A DNA stretch of 64,000 nucleotides. It comes from Polaribacter sp. BM10 (GTDB taxonomy: Bacteria > Bacteroidota > Bacteroidia > Flavobacteriales > Flavobacteriaceae). Under the pieces are notes generated by a model. That model was not told the DNA's origin, ran no database searches, and saw only the letters and a program-made list of their open reading frames with translations. Within the stretch, counting starts at the first letter, position 1, and every line of letters begins with the position of its first letter. Shown in pieces: positions 8,280-17,403 of this stretch. A program made the position numbers and the translations under genes. The stretch is taken from positions 868,001 through 932,000 of the forward strand of contig NZ_CP019704.1 in assembly GCF_002005425.1 (NCBI RefSeq), given 5' to 3'.

Positions 8280-9461
8280 ATGATAAAAAAACTACGTATA
8301 GTTCTTCCTATCTTTTTATTATTATTTAAAATTAATCATGCTCAGAAATTATCTACTTTCTCAGAAATATCTATTGTTACAGCAGGTCCTGGTAAAGAGT
8401 TATATGAGAAATTTGGTCATTCTGCAATTAGAATTAAAGACCCATCTTTAAATTTAGATGTTATTTATAACTATGGAATATTTGATTTTGATAAACCTAA
8501 TTTTCTATTAAATTTTGCTCACGGTAATATGTACTACCTATTGGCTAAATATGATTTTGTCTATTTTTTTAATAGTTACATGAAAGATAAGCGTTGGTTA
8601 AAACAACAGGTTTTAAATTTAAATACATCCGAAAAACAGCAAGTCTTTTTATATTTAGAAAAAAATGCTCTAAAAGAAAACGCAACATATTTATACGATC
8701 CTTTTTTTAATAATTGTGCATCTAAACTTAAAGATATTACTCTTGAAGTTTTAAAAGAAAATTTAATTTTAGAAAGTAATGAGATAGAAAACAATAAAAC
8801 ATTAAGACAATTAATGAACAACGAAATTACCTGGAATACTTGGGGTAATTTTGGAATTAATTTAATTGCTGGTACTATCTTAGATAAAGAAAGAAATCAA
8901 ATTGCCTACACTTATTTACCTGATTATTTGTACAAAACATTTAAGAATGCAAAAATTAAAAGAAACGGAAGAATTGTAAACTTAGTTAAACGCGAAGATG
9001 TTTTATTAAATTATAAAGAAGTTCAAAATAATAACTTTATTGTAAGTCCGATTTTTATTTTTTCTGCTCTTTTAATTATGGTTTTATTTATAACTATTAA
9101 GAATATTAAAAATAACAAAAGATCTAAAGTTTTAGATTTTTTAATCTTCTTTATAACTGGTTTAATAGGTTTAATTTTAACCTATCTATGGTTATTTTCA
9201 TCGCACACAACTGCTCCAAATAATTTTAATGTATTGTGGGCATTTATCCCTAATATTATTATTGCATTTTTATTATTAAGAAAATCGGTAAAACTTTGGA
9301 TGAAAAATTATTTAAAAGTAGCAATAGTTTTATTGAATCTCGTTCCATTATTATGGATATTAGGTTTACAAAGCTTTACAGTAACTTTAATTCCTATTTT
9401 AATATTATTAAATATTAGATATTTCTATTTACTAAAAAACTTATTGCCCTCGGTAAAATAA
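8280..9461 (+). CDS. DUF4105 protein, Lnb-type lipoprotein N-acyltransferase candidate
   Basis: Seen: signal peptide (residues 1-21), a DUF4105 domain (about 25-230) with conserved His47 in KFGHSAIRI, NYGIFDF, and Cys146 in PFFNNCASKL, then about five membrane segments (about 255-385). DUF4105 proteins of Bacteroides have been reported as Lnb, a Cys/His enzyme N-acylating lipoproteins in species without Lnt. Assigning that reaction here is inference from the shared His/Cys pair and architecture. Follows the porV2-like gene by 6 bp. Its last 21 bp overlap the 3' end of the convergent sugar transferase gene. Confidence 0.8.
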   Translation: MIKKLRIVLPIFLLLFKINHAQKLSTFSEISIVTAGPGKELYEKFGHSAIRIKDPSLNLDVIYNYGIFDFDKPNFLLNFAHGNMYYLLAKYDFVYFFNSYMKDKRWLKQQVLNLNTSEKQQVFLYLEKNALKENATYLYDPFFNNCASKLKDITLEVLKENLILESNEIENNKTLRQLMNNEITWNTWGNFGINLIAGTILDKERNQIAYTYLPDYLYKTFKNAKIKRNGRIVNLVKREDVLLNYKEVQNNNFIVSPIFIFSALLIMVLFITIKNIKNNKRSKVLDFLIFFITGLIGLILTYLWLFSSHTTAPNNFNVLWAFIPNIIIAFLLLRKSVKLWMKNYLKVAIVLLNLVPLLWILGLQSFTVTLIPILILLNIRYFYLLKNLLPSVK

Positions 9462-10820
9462 GATTGTTGTAATGGTTTTAATTAAGATTTTAAAATCAAG
9501 AAAAGCACTTCTTTCTTTTATATAATACAAGTCGTATCTAAGTTTTATTTCTTGTTCTTTAATTGTATTTGCATACGGGTAATTTACCTGAGCCCACCCC
9601 GTTAATCCAGGTCTAACAATATTTCTTATAGAGTAAAACGGAATTTTGTTTTCTAAATCGTTTACAAATTCTGGTCTTTCTGGTCTAGGACCAATAATTC
9701 CCATATCCCCTTTTAAAATGTTATAAAATTGAGGAACTTCATCTAATCTTGTATGTCTTAAAAACTTGCCGAAAGTTGTAATTCTTGTATCATTTTTTTG
9801 AGCCCAAACTGCACCATTGTTCTCTGCATTTGTAACCATAGACCTAAGTTTATAAATCTTAAAAATCTTACCATTTTGCCCTACTCTATCTTGAGAATAA
9901 AAAAGAGGACCACGATTTGCAAAAATATTTCCTATTAAAATTATAGGAAAAACAACTAAAAAAGCCATCAAACCAATTAAAGCAATAAAAATATCTGTTA
10001 CTCTTAAGCCAAATAAATAAAACCTATTCGTATTGTTTTTACTAAAATTAATATGCTTATAAAAATTAAGTTCTAAATATTCTTTAGGAACTCTTAAGTT
10101 TATTTCTTCATAAAAAGACTCGTAACTTGCAATATTATATCCTTTTTGAAAAAGAAAAATCAACTCTTTATTTAAAGATTCTAAAACTTCATCAGATAAA
10201 CCATCTTTAGAAACTACAATCTCATTTATACTATTATCTGTAAAAAATTCTGAAAGATTTTCAGTTTCAACATTTCTAAAACCATCAACATTATCGATTT
10301 CTTTATCAGAAAAATAGGCTTTAAGGTTATGAAAATTATCCTTTTGAATTTTTTTTAACATCCCTTTTATCTTATCAGATTTACCAATAAAGATGACAGT
10401 TTTAAAATACTTTGGAGAAAATATTAACTGAATGTATAAAAACCTCCAAACAACAATTGGTATTGCAAGAATTAAAAAAAGATAGACAATTTGAAGTCTA
10501 TTATTAGGTAAAATAGGTGATAAAAATGGTGTAAAAACGTAAAATATTGTTGTTGCAAAAGCAGTAACAACGATACTTCTAAGTACCAAATATCTGTTAT
10601 TAGAAATGTTTAAATTAAATAATTGAAAAATTTCTCCAAAAATTAAATAATATGTAATAAGTAAAAATGCCCATACAAGTAAACTATTACTATAAAAGTT
10701 AAAATAACTAAAATTCAATATTTCAAAAGAAAAATACAAGCTAGTAATAATAACTATTGTATCTATTATTCTAAGCAAAATTTTACGCTCAGAAATATTA
10801 AAATATTTTTTTTGATTCAT
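9441..10820 (-). CDS. Undecaprenyl-phosphate sugar phosphotransferase (WcaJ-like initiating transferase)
   Basis: Initiates repeat-unit synthesis by moving a hexose-1-phosphate onto undecaprenyl phosphate. Seen in 459 residues: an N-terminal block of about four membrane helices, a Rossmann-like CoA-binding-type middle (about 140-250), a further helix (about 275-297), and the bacterial sugar transferase domain with YKLRSM, DEVPQFYNILKGDMGIIGP and RPGLTGWAQVNY. Length and layout match WcaJ/WbaP-type PHPTs; donor cannot be read. Last gene of the 22-gene glycan operon; 1-nt overlap (TAATG) with the preceding gene. Confidence 0.93.
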   Translation of the reverse strand: MNQKKYFNISERKILLRIIDTIVIITSLYFSFEILNFSYFNFYSNSLLVWAFLLITYYLIFGEIFQLFNLNISNNRYLVLRSIVVTAFATTIFYVFTPFLSPILPNNRLQIVYLFLILAIPIVVWRFLYIQLIFSPKYFKTVIFIGKSDKIKGMLKKIQKDNFHNLKAYFSDKEIDNVDGFRNVETENLSEFFTDNSINEIVVSKDGLSDEVLESLNKELIFLFQKGYNIASYESFYEEINLRVPKEYLELNFYKHINFSKNNTNRFYLFGLRVTDIFIALIGLMAFLVVFPIILIGNIFANRGPLFYSQDRVGQNGKIFKIYKLRSMVTNAENNGAVWAQKNDTRITTFGKFLRHTRLDEVPQFYNILKGDMGIIGPRPERPEFVNDLENKIPFYSIRNIVRPGLTGWAQVNYPYANTIKEQEIKLRYDLYYIKERSAFLDFKILIKTITTILFYRGQ

Positions 10821-11560
10821 TAAAATAGTTTATTAAAAACATTGCACGAAAGATAAAAAAATGATTTAACATATGACATTTTTTCAATATTTTTAAATAG
10901 ATAGAAGTTCCACTTAAGCATTTCAAATTTATTATTAGAAATAGACTGGTTTCTTAATCTATAGTGTGCTAAAATTTCTGGAATACCAAAGGCGTGTTCT
11001 TCAATTTTTAAAATTTTTAACCACAGTGCATAATCTTGCCTTTTTCTAACATTTGGCATGTAAATTTTGCCCAATTTATTAGCATTATAAATTACCGTTA
11101 AACATCCAATTCGATTAGAATAAAGCATGTTTTTATAATTTAGAGTTGGTCTACAAATAAAGTTTTTAATTGGTTTTTCTGATGTTTCGTTTATAGTGCT
11201 GTAAGAGGTGTGTGTGAAATTATAATTGTTTTGAATCATAAATTCTATTTGAAGCTCTAATTTGTTAGGCAACCAAATATCATCACTATCTAAAAAAGCT
11301 ATAAATTCACCATTTGCTATATCTATTGCAGTATTTCTTGCTATTGCTGTTCCAGAGTTTTTAGCTAATTTATGTAGCATAATCCTGCTGTCTTTCGCGA
11401 TAAAACTTTCTATTAATTTATTGCTGCCATCCGTAGAACAATCATCAACAATAATCATTTCCCAATTTTTATAGGTTTGATTTAAAACACTAATTATGGT
11501 TTTTGATATAAAAGCTGATGAATTATAACTAGGTGTAATTATAGAAACTAAATTATTCAT
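10820..11560 (-). CDS. Family 2 glycosyltransferase
   Basis: GT-A fold inverting transferase, 246 residues. Seen: N-terminal SIITPSYNSSAFISKTIISV, VDDCSTDGS nucleotide-binding motif, and the metal-binding FLDSDDIW (DxD type, about residues 90-97). No membrane segment except a weak hydrophobic C-terminus, so a cytoplasmic face enzyme. Overlaps the CapK-like gene by 8 nt. Donor and acceptor sugars cannot be deduced. Confidence 0.9.
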   Translation of the reverse strand: MNNLVSIITPSYNSSAFISKTIISVLNQTYKNWEMIIVDDCSTDGSNKLIESFIAKDSRIMLHKLAKNSGTAIARNTAIDIANGEFIAFLDSDDIWLPNKLELQIEFMIQNNYNFTHTSYSTINETSEKPIKNFICRPTLNYKNMLYSNRIGCLTVIYNANKLGKIYMPNVRKRQDYALWLKILKIEEHAFGIPEILAHYRLRNQSISNNKFEMLKWNFYLFKNIEKMSYVKSFFYLSCNVFNKLF

Positions 11561-12836
11561 TTATGATAGAAATAAAGTTTTTTAATTTGCCGTTAGATTT
11601 TTTTAACTCTGTATCTGTTTTAATTTCGAATTCTATATCATCTTTAAAATGTCGCTTAATTTCTTTACACAGCTTTTGCTGAAGTTCTGCTTCGATTTGA
11701 TTCTGAATTAAAAACACCAATTTACCTTTTTCCTCTTGTAAAACTTGATAGTTTAAATTTATATTTTCTTTTTTTGAAATATTTTTAAAAATGTAATACA
11801 AATATAAACTAGGATACATATTTTCTTTCCCGTAAATATTTTCTCCTACTCTACCTGTTATTTCTTTAATAATTAAATGTTTTTTACCACAAGTACATTT
11901 CTCATTTCTTGGTGCCAAAGAAATATAATCGCCTAACTTATATCTAATAATAGGAAATGATGTTAATTGCAGATTCGTTACTAAAATCTCGTTGTTAACT
12001 TCCTCAACATAAACACCTTCCATGTTTATGTGAATATTTCCTTTATTACATTCAAAACCTATAATTCCGGCTTCTGTAGCGCCATATTCACTAACCATTT
12101 TTAATCCGAAAGCTTTTTTTATTTCCTTTTGATATGAATCAAAGATTTTTTCTGATGTACCTTTAACTAATTTTAAATTTTTAGGTTTTTCTAAATTTAG
12201 TTTATTGATTAACACAGCAGTTTGATAAATCATTGAAGAATAACCTTGAATATAAGTTGCATTTTTAGTTTTCTTAATAAAACTCTTTAGAGATTCGTCT
12301 TCAAAACTAAAGATTCTAAATCTATTTTGGAGTTTGTCTAAAAGCTTATTTTTTATTTTAGAAATAAACGAGAAATTAAATCCCCAGAAATACCCATTTC
12401 TATCCCAAGGATTAACATTATGCCAAGAATAACCACGTTGAATTGATGCTCTATTAAACGAATCTGCTTCTTCATTTCTATAAAATTTTAATGATTGACC
12501 AGAAGTACCTGATGTTGTTGCCAAAAATTGTTTACGAAACTTTAAATTGGTATGAATTTCATTAACGTTTTCAATTAATTCTTCTTTAGTCAAAACCGGA
12601 ATTAACTTTAAATCATCAAGCGATTTAATTTCTTGAGTATTGACTTTAGCATATTTATCTCTATAAAAAGTAGAATTTTCTATTGCTAACTTTATTATTT
12701 CTCTAATTTTTTTTAACTGATATTCTTCTAATTGTTCTAAAGACCAATTCTCGGTAGTTTTTAAAAACTGATAGTTTTTTCTAAGAGATGGATTCCTAAA
12801 AGTTTGTCCTAAAAAGTAAATAAACTTGTATATCAT
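11553..12836 (-). CDS. CapK/PaaK-like adenylate-forming enzyme
   Basis: 427-residue member of the phenylacetate-CoA ligase superfamily of the CapK type found in capsule loci. Seen: P-loop-like TTSGTSGQSL (about residues 107-116), SEYGATEAG (acyl-adenylate binding), YKLGDYISL and a CxCGKKH cysteine motif. The family activates a carboxylate with ATP; in a polysaccharide operon this may supply an acyl or amino-acid decoration, or modify a sugar acid. No carrier protein or CoA partner is visible nearby. Abuts the preceding GT gene (stop/start adjacent). Confidence 0.85.
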   Translation of the reverse strand: MIYKFIYFLGQTFRNPSLRKNYQFLKTTENWSLEQLEEYQLKKIREIIKLAIENSTFYRDKYAKVNTQEIKSLDDLKLIPVLTKEELIENVNEIHTNLKFRKQFLATTSGTSGQSLKFYRNEEADSFNRASIQRGYSWHNVNPWDRNGYFWGFNFSFISKIKNKLLDKLQNRFRIFSFEDESLKSFIKKTKNATYIQGYSSMIYQTAVLINKLNLEKPKNLKLVKGTSEKIFDSYQKEIKKAFGLKMVSEYGATEAGIIGFECNKGNIHINMEGVYVEEVNNEILVTNLQLTSFPIIRYKLGDYISLAPRNEKCTCGKKHLIIKEITGRVGENIYGKENMYPSLYLYYIFKNISKKENINLNYQVLQEEKGKLVFLIQNQIEAELQQKLCKEIKRHFKDDIEFEIKTDTELKKSNGKLKNFISIINE

Positions 12837-13838
12837 CTATTTTAGTATTTCTAACCACTTTTTTCTTACTGAATTCCAGCCAAAACTTTCTACTTTTTTT
12901 CTGGCATTTATTGCTAGATTTTGATGCTTTCCTTCAACAATTAAATTGATGGCATTCGCCATTGCTTTAACATCGTTTTTATCAACTAACAAACCACTAA
13001 TATTTTCTTCTATTAAATATGGAAGTCCCCCAACGTTGGTAGAAACAATTGGCAAACCCAAAGCCATAGCTTCGATAACACTAACTGGCATATTATCAAA
13101 ATTAGAAGTATTTATAAATATATCAAATTCTTTAGATTTTTTATGCCACTCTTCCTTAGCCAAGAAACCTGTAATTTCAATTTTATCAATTAAATTATAT
13201 TGAGTCGCAAGTTTTAAAAAATTTTGATATGATTTATCCTTTATTGGACCAATCATGCACAATGTTGCTTCTGGTAAAGATTTCAAAACTTCTTTTAATA
13301 CATTTAAAGCCATTACTGGATTATAAATTTCATGAAAAGCCCTCACAAACAGTAGTTTAGGTTTTATATTTGTTCTTTTTAAAAACGGATACTTATCAAT
13401 TTGAATAATGTTTGGTATTTCATCAACTACATAATTAGAATTTTCAAATTTCTTTTTTAGATACATCGAAGGCGAAACATTCTTGTAAGCATTATTAAAT
13501 ATTAAATTAGATAAGAATTTATTTTTTTTGAGTCTATTTGGTAAATTTCCTCCATGTAAAATAGTAATGTATTTTAATTTAAAAATTCTACAAATTTGAG
13601 AACAGATTAAAGCATAGTAAAAGTTTGTTGTACTGTAAGTATCAATAATAACAATATCTAATTTAAACCTTAGTTTTAATAAATTAACACACATATCTAA
13701 CAGTCTAAAAAACTTATTTTGTTTGTTAGACGTAACAATTATATCAAAGCCTTCTGTTTTAAGAGAATCACTTAATAGTTTTAAAGTAGTTTCATTTTTA
13801 GTATTGTTATTACCTATGTAGAGAATTTTAATACTCAT
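12837..13838 (-). CDS. Family 4 glycosyltransferase
   Basis: GT-B retaining transferase, about 333 residues from ATG 13838 (MSIKILYIGNN). A start 9 nt upstream is also possible and increases the overlap with the polymerase/ligase gene from 11 to 20 nt. Seen: N-terminal Rossmann start, ITGFLAKEEWHKK, then the GT4 donor-site block SNFDNMPVSVIEAMALGLP and STNVGGLPYLIEE. Specificity not readable. Confidence 0.9.
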   Translation of the reverse strand: MSIKILYIGNNNTKNETTLKLLSDSLKTEGFDIIVTSNKQNKFFRLLDMCVNLLKLRFKLDIVIIDTYSTTNFYYALICSQICRIFKLKYITILHGGNLPNRLKKNKFLSNLIFNNAYKNVSPSMYLKKKFENSNYVVDEIPNIIQIDKYPFLKRTNIKPKLLFVRAFHEIYNPVMALNVLKEVLKSLPEATLCMIGPIKDKSYQNFLKLATQYNLIDKIEITGFLAKEEWHKKSKEFDIFINTSNFDNMPVSVIEAMALGLPIVSTNVGGLPYLIEENISGLLVDKNDVKAMANAINLIVEGKHQNLAINARKKVESFGWNSVRKKWLEILK

Positions 13839-15198
13839 TATCTGCAATCATTAAATTCTCGTCTTCTGTGTTTTCTAATTCATCAATATTTGTGATATTT
13901 AACAAACTTAATGCATAAACAAATCCAGGAAGAGCAATTCTCATAGCAGAATGATTAATGGTTAAAAACCAAATCAAATAAAATGCAATTATAAATGCTT
14001 TTTGATAAGAATTCCCTTTTAAGAAATTAAATAACGGAATTGTAATTAGTGCTATTAATAAAATAAAACCTATATAACCATGTTCTTCTAACAACCGACC
14101 GACTTCATTATGTGATGCTGCAGTAATTGCTTCACCTTTTTTCATTCTTTCATATTTACCATTACCAACGCCAATGCCTAAAGGATTCTCTAAAAAATTA
14201 CTCATTTGAATTTTCAAAATATCTACTCTACCTGTTGTAATATCTTTCTGGACTCCTATTGCATTTTTTCCTGTATATCGATTATTTAACATTCCATTTG
14301 TAATGTCTAGTGTATAAATCCAAATAGACAATATAAAAACCATTGCTAACATTAAGTATCTAAAAAATTTTACAAAAGATATTTTTTTATACATTAAAAA
14401 AAATATCACAAAAAAAGCAATCGAAATTATAGACGTTAAAATTCCACCTCTTGAAAAGGTTAATAAACCACGATAAGAAAAATAGATTAAAAAAATAGCA
14501 TCGATATAAATTAAACCAGTTAGTTGTTTATTTGATAGGATATAAACTGTTAAAATAAACATACCTAGACCAATTGCAGTTGCAACTTGATTTGGCCCAA
14601 ATCCTCCAGAGGTTTTAAAATTTGCTTCACCTCCAAATACTATTTCACTTAAATCTGGTGTCCTAAAATAAAGGTAAATTATCATAGAAAATAATGGCAA
14701 CAATATAAAGTATAAAACATCCATTAATCTTTGAGCAGAAACCTTTCTTTGATAACAGTATATAGCAGAAATACCTAATACAATTGGCCCACTTAAATTA
14801 AAAATAATATTTTTTCTTATTGATTCACCTTCAGGTACTTTTGTAAAAACAATTCCTAATAATAAGAGTAAAATATAAAAGACATATTGGATAGAAAAAA
14901 TTTGCTTAAATTTTCCAATAAACATTCCTAACAGTAGGTATAAAATAACAATGTACTTTCCTGTTTCATAAAAAATAAAACCACTAGTCATACGAATGTA
15001 AACTTCTGCACCAACAATATAAGCTGCAAAAAGTAACGCTTCTTCATTTTCATTTTTTGAATTAAAAATGAAATAAATAGGAGTTAAAATAATTACAAAA
15101 CCAAAAATTTTTGGAAAAAAACTAAATGTACCCAAATATCCAAAAGCTAGATGAATTAATATGAATACAAGTTTATTTTGAAGAATTAATTTTATCAA
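13828..15198 (-). CDS. O-antigen ligase/polymerase-like membrane protein
   Basis: 456 residues with about twelve hydrophobic segments and a large periplasmic loop containing GRVDILKIQMSNFLENPLG, GVGNGKYERM and SHNEVGRLLEEHGYIG. The RxDI and NxxxGxGxGxY...H-N layout is that of the Wzy_C/O-antigen ligase family (WaaL, Wzy, Bacteroidota relatives). Because the operon also encodes an ABC exporter (Wzm/Wzt), a ligase role (joining exported glycan to lipid A-core) is more economical than polymerase, but sequence alone does not decide. Two bp downstream of the preceding GT gene. Confidence 0.82.
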   Translation of the reverse strand: MIKLILQNKLVFILIHLAFGYLGTFSFFPKIFGFVIILTPIYFIFNSKNENEEALLFAAYIVGAEVYIRMTSGFIFYETGKYIVILYLLLGMFIGKFKQIFSIQYVFYILLLLLGIVFTKVPEGESIRKNIIFNLSGPIVLGISAIYCYQRKVSAQRLMDVLYFILLPLFSMIIYLYFRTPDLSEIVFGGEANFKTSGGFGPNQVATAIGLGMFILTVYILSNKQLTGLIYIDAIFLIYFSYRGLLTFSRGGILTSIISIAFFVIFFLMYKKISFVKFFRYLMLAMVFILSIWIYTLDITNGMLNNRYTGKNAIGVQKDITTGRVDILKIQMSNFLENPLGIGVGNGKYERMKKGEAITAASHNEVGRLLEEHGYIGFILLIALITIPLFNFLKGNSYQKAFIIAFYLIWFLTINHSAMRIALPGFVYALSLLNITNIDELENTEDENLMIADNEY

Positions 15199-15200
15199 AA

Positions 15201-16277
15201 TTAAGAGCTATAAATTTTAATTATTTTTTTTAAAAAAGGTCCTATAGAATAGTTTTTCTTAATATTGATTTCATTATTTTGTCCAAACTTAATTCGATCA
15301 GTTTCTGATTTTATTAACAATTCTAATTTATCAACTAGTTGATTCATATTATTGTTTTCAATTAAATAACCCGTTTTTTTATCAATAACAACATCTGAAC
15401 ATTGACCAACATTTGTACAAACTACAGGCAACTTAGCTAAACCGTATTCTAAAAGAGCCAAAGGCAAACCCTCTGAATTAGATGATAAAACCCCAATATC
15501 TGATTGTAATAAAATATTTTTGATATCCATTTTAGCACCATAAACAAAAATATGCTTTTCTAAATTCAATTCTTTAATTAATACTAAGTTTTTTTGTGTA
15601 TATAAATCATTCCCAAGTCTTCCTACTAAATGCAAAGTCCAATCAGGGTTATTTTTATTTAGTTTTGCAAAAGCCTCTATTAAAATTTGATGGTTTTTTT
15701 GATTTCGAAAAGCTGCCAAATGAATTATTCTCTTTCCATTTTCACCATTCAATTTTGTTTTTTCTTTTACTAAATTAAAGCACGCAAAATTATTTACAAA
15801 AAAAACATTTTTACAATATAATTTTTTTTCAGACCAGTCTTTCAACTTTACATTCACTGATATTATAGAATGCGTAAAAAATGAAAAAAGTTTTAGAAAT
15901 ATGCTTGATCTATCCTTCAAGTTTTCACTTTTTCCATAGTGATCATGCCATATTATTTTTAATTTAGGATTTATTACTTTTATACAAAAAGCCATAAATA
16001 TTGAGGTTGCATGTGCATGAATCACTGATATGTTATTCATATTTACATATCTTTTTAATTTCATTAAAGCTTTAATATCTACCGTTTTTTTTCTATCTAA
16101 AAATATATAATTTGCTTTATTATTGATGTTTTCTGTTAATTTACCTTCTTTTCTTGTTGCACAAATATGTGAGTTTAAACCTATTTCATTTAAACCGTTG
16201 GCTATATTAACCGCTAATACTTCTGCACCACCTGTTTCTAATGAATCAATAATTTGAACAACACCTAAATTACTCAT
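15201..16277 (-). CDS. Family 4 glycosyltransferase
   Basis: 358 residues, GT-B. Seen: N-terminal VQIIDSLETGGAEVLAVNIA (the GGAE glycine-rich loop of GT4), HAHATSIF, and donor-site SNSEGLPLALLEYGLAKLP followed by CTNVGQCSDVV. Overlaps the upstream gene by 8 nt, indicating translational coupling. Confidence 0.92.
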   Translation of the reverse strand: MSNLGVVQIIDSLETGGAEVLAVNIANGLNEIGLNSHICATRKEGKLTENINNKANYIFLDRKKTVDIKALMKLKRYVNMNNISVIHAHATSIFMAFCIKVINPKLKIIWHDHYGKSENLKDRSSIFLKLFSFFTHSIISVNVKLKDWSEKKLYCKNVFFVNNFACFNLVKEKTKLNGENGKRIIHLAAFRNQKNHQILIEAFAKLNKNNPDWTLHLVGRLGNDLYTQKNLVLIKELNLEKHIFVYGAKMDIKNILLQSDIGVLSSNSEGLPLALLEYGLAKLPVVCTNVGQCSDVVIDKKTGYLIENNNMNQLVDKLELLIKSETDRIKFGQNNEINIKKNYSIGPFLKKIIKIYSS

Positions 16278-17403
16278 AATTATTCTCTAATTTTTTTTTA
16301 ATTTCAACTTCAAATTTATCTAAAGTATACTCTTGAGACCAATTGGTTGCATTTAAAACTTTTTCTTGATATCTTTTTTCATCATTTAAATATCTTTTTA
16401 TTTCAATGATAATATCTTCAATGTTAGCATCAGGTTTTAAAACACTTCCTCTTGAGCCATTACCAAGCATGTAATTTACACATGAAACATTTGATGATAT
16501 TGGTAAACAACTCCAAAACATTGCTTCTGCCACAACTTTAGGCCAACCTTCAGATTTAGAAATAAACAGTAAAAAATGAGATTCTTTAAAAGCTTGTTTT
16601 ACTTCAATTTTGGGTTTATTTCCATATAAAACAATGATGTTTTGAAGCGAATTTTCTTTTATGTAATTATGTATTTCAGTAAATTTATCACCATTTCCGT
16701 ACATATTTAATTGTACATTAAAACCTTGTTTAGAAAGTTTTTCTATAACTTTTACACTTAACATAGGTTGTTTACCAACCGAGAAAGCGCCAACATAGAT
16801 AAATTTAATTACTGATGATAAGTTTTTAGTTTTTACTATTTCTATTTCATTTTTTTTATAGGATGCTGTAAAAAAAGGAATTATATTTTTTGATTGATTT
16901 TCCCAATTTCCGTAAACCAAAACCTTACAGTTTTTTGTTAAAAAAGTATTCGATAAAATCCATTTTTGAATCTTATAACTAACAGGCTGTTTGCTGTTTG
17001 GATCCCAATTACCTGCATATTTTACTGTCTTTGGTTTAGAAGGGTAAAATATTTGAGCTAAAGCACCTAAAAGTCCAATATTACCAGGGCATCGTAAATG
17101 TATATGATCTACGTTTTTTATAAATTTTATAATTTTAAAAAAAATTAAAGGAATGTATAAAATATTATGCAATGCATATGCAATATTTTTAATATGCAGA
17201 CTAGGTATTTTTTCTAATGTAACTTTAACTCCAGTATATTCACTTTCTATAGCAGTTAGTTTTTCTTTTGATATTGGTGATAAAATTTTTATTTCAGTGA
17301 CATATTTAGCCCATAAATTCATCTCTCTTACATAAGGCTCATAAGCATAAATTTTGTCAGAATGCTGTTTATGAATTGCGTGCGTTATAATTCCAAATTT
17401 CAT
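16270..17403 (-). CDS. Family 4 (GT-B) glycosyltransferase
   Basis: 377 residues. Seen: two Rossmann-like halves, HLRCPGNIGLLG, a linker with IYVGAFSVGKQPMLS, and a donor motif SKSEGWPKVVAEAMFWSCLP. The EGWPKV form is a variant of the usual E(G/A)FGLxxxEAM. Shares 1 nt (TAATG) with the upstream GT gene and overlaps the downstream one by 8 nt. Confidence 0.88.
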   Translation of the reverse strand: MKFGIITHAIHKQHSDKIYAYEPYVREMNLWAKYVTEIKILSPISKEKLTAIESEYTGVKVTLEKIPSLHIKNIAYALHNILYIPLIFFKIIKFIKNVDHIHLRCPGNIGLLGALAQIFYPSKPKTVKYAGNWDPNSKQPVSYKIQKWILSNTFLTKNCKVLVYGNWENQSKNIIPFFTASYKKNEIEIVKTKNLSSVIKFIYVGAFSVGKQPMLSVKVIEKLSKQGFNVQLNMYGNGDKFTEIHNYIKENSLQNIIVLYGNKPKIEVKQAFKESHFLLFISKSEGWPKVVAEAMFWSCLPISSNVSCVNYMLGNGSRGSVLKPDANIEDIIIEIKRYLNDEKRYQEKVLNATNWSQEYTLDKFEVEIKKKLENNYE

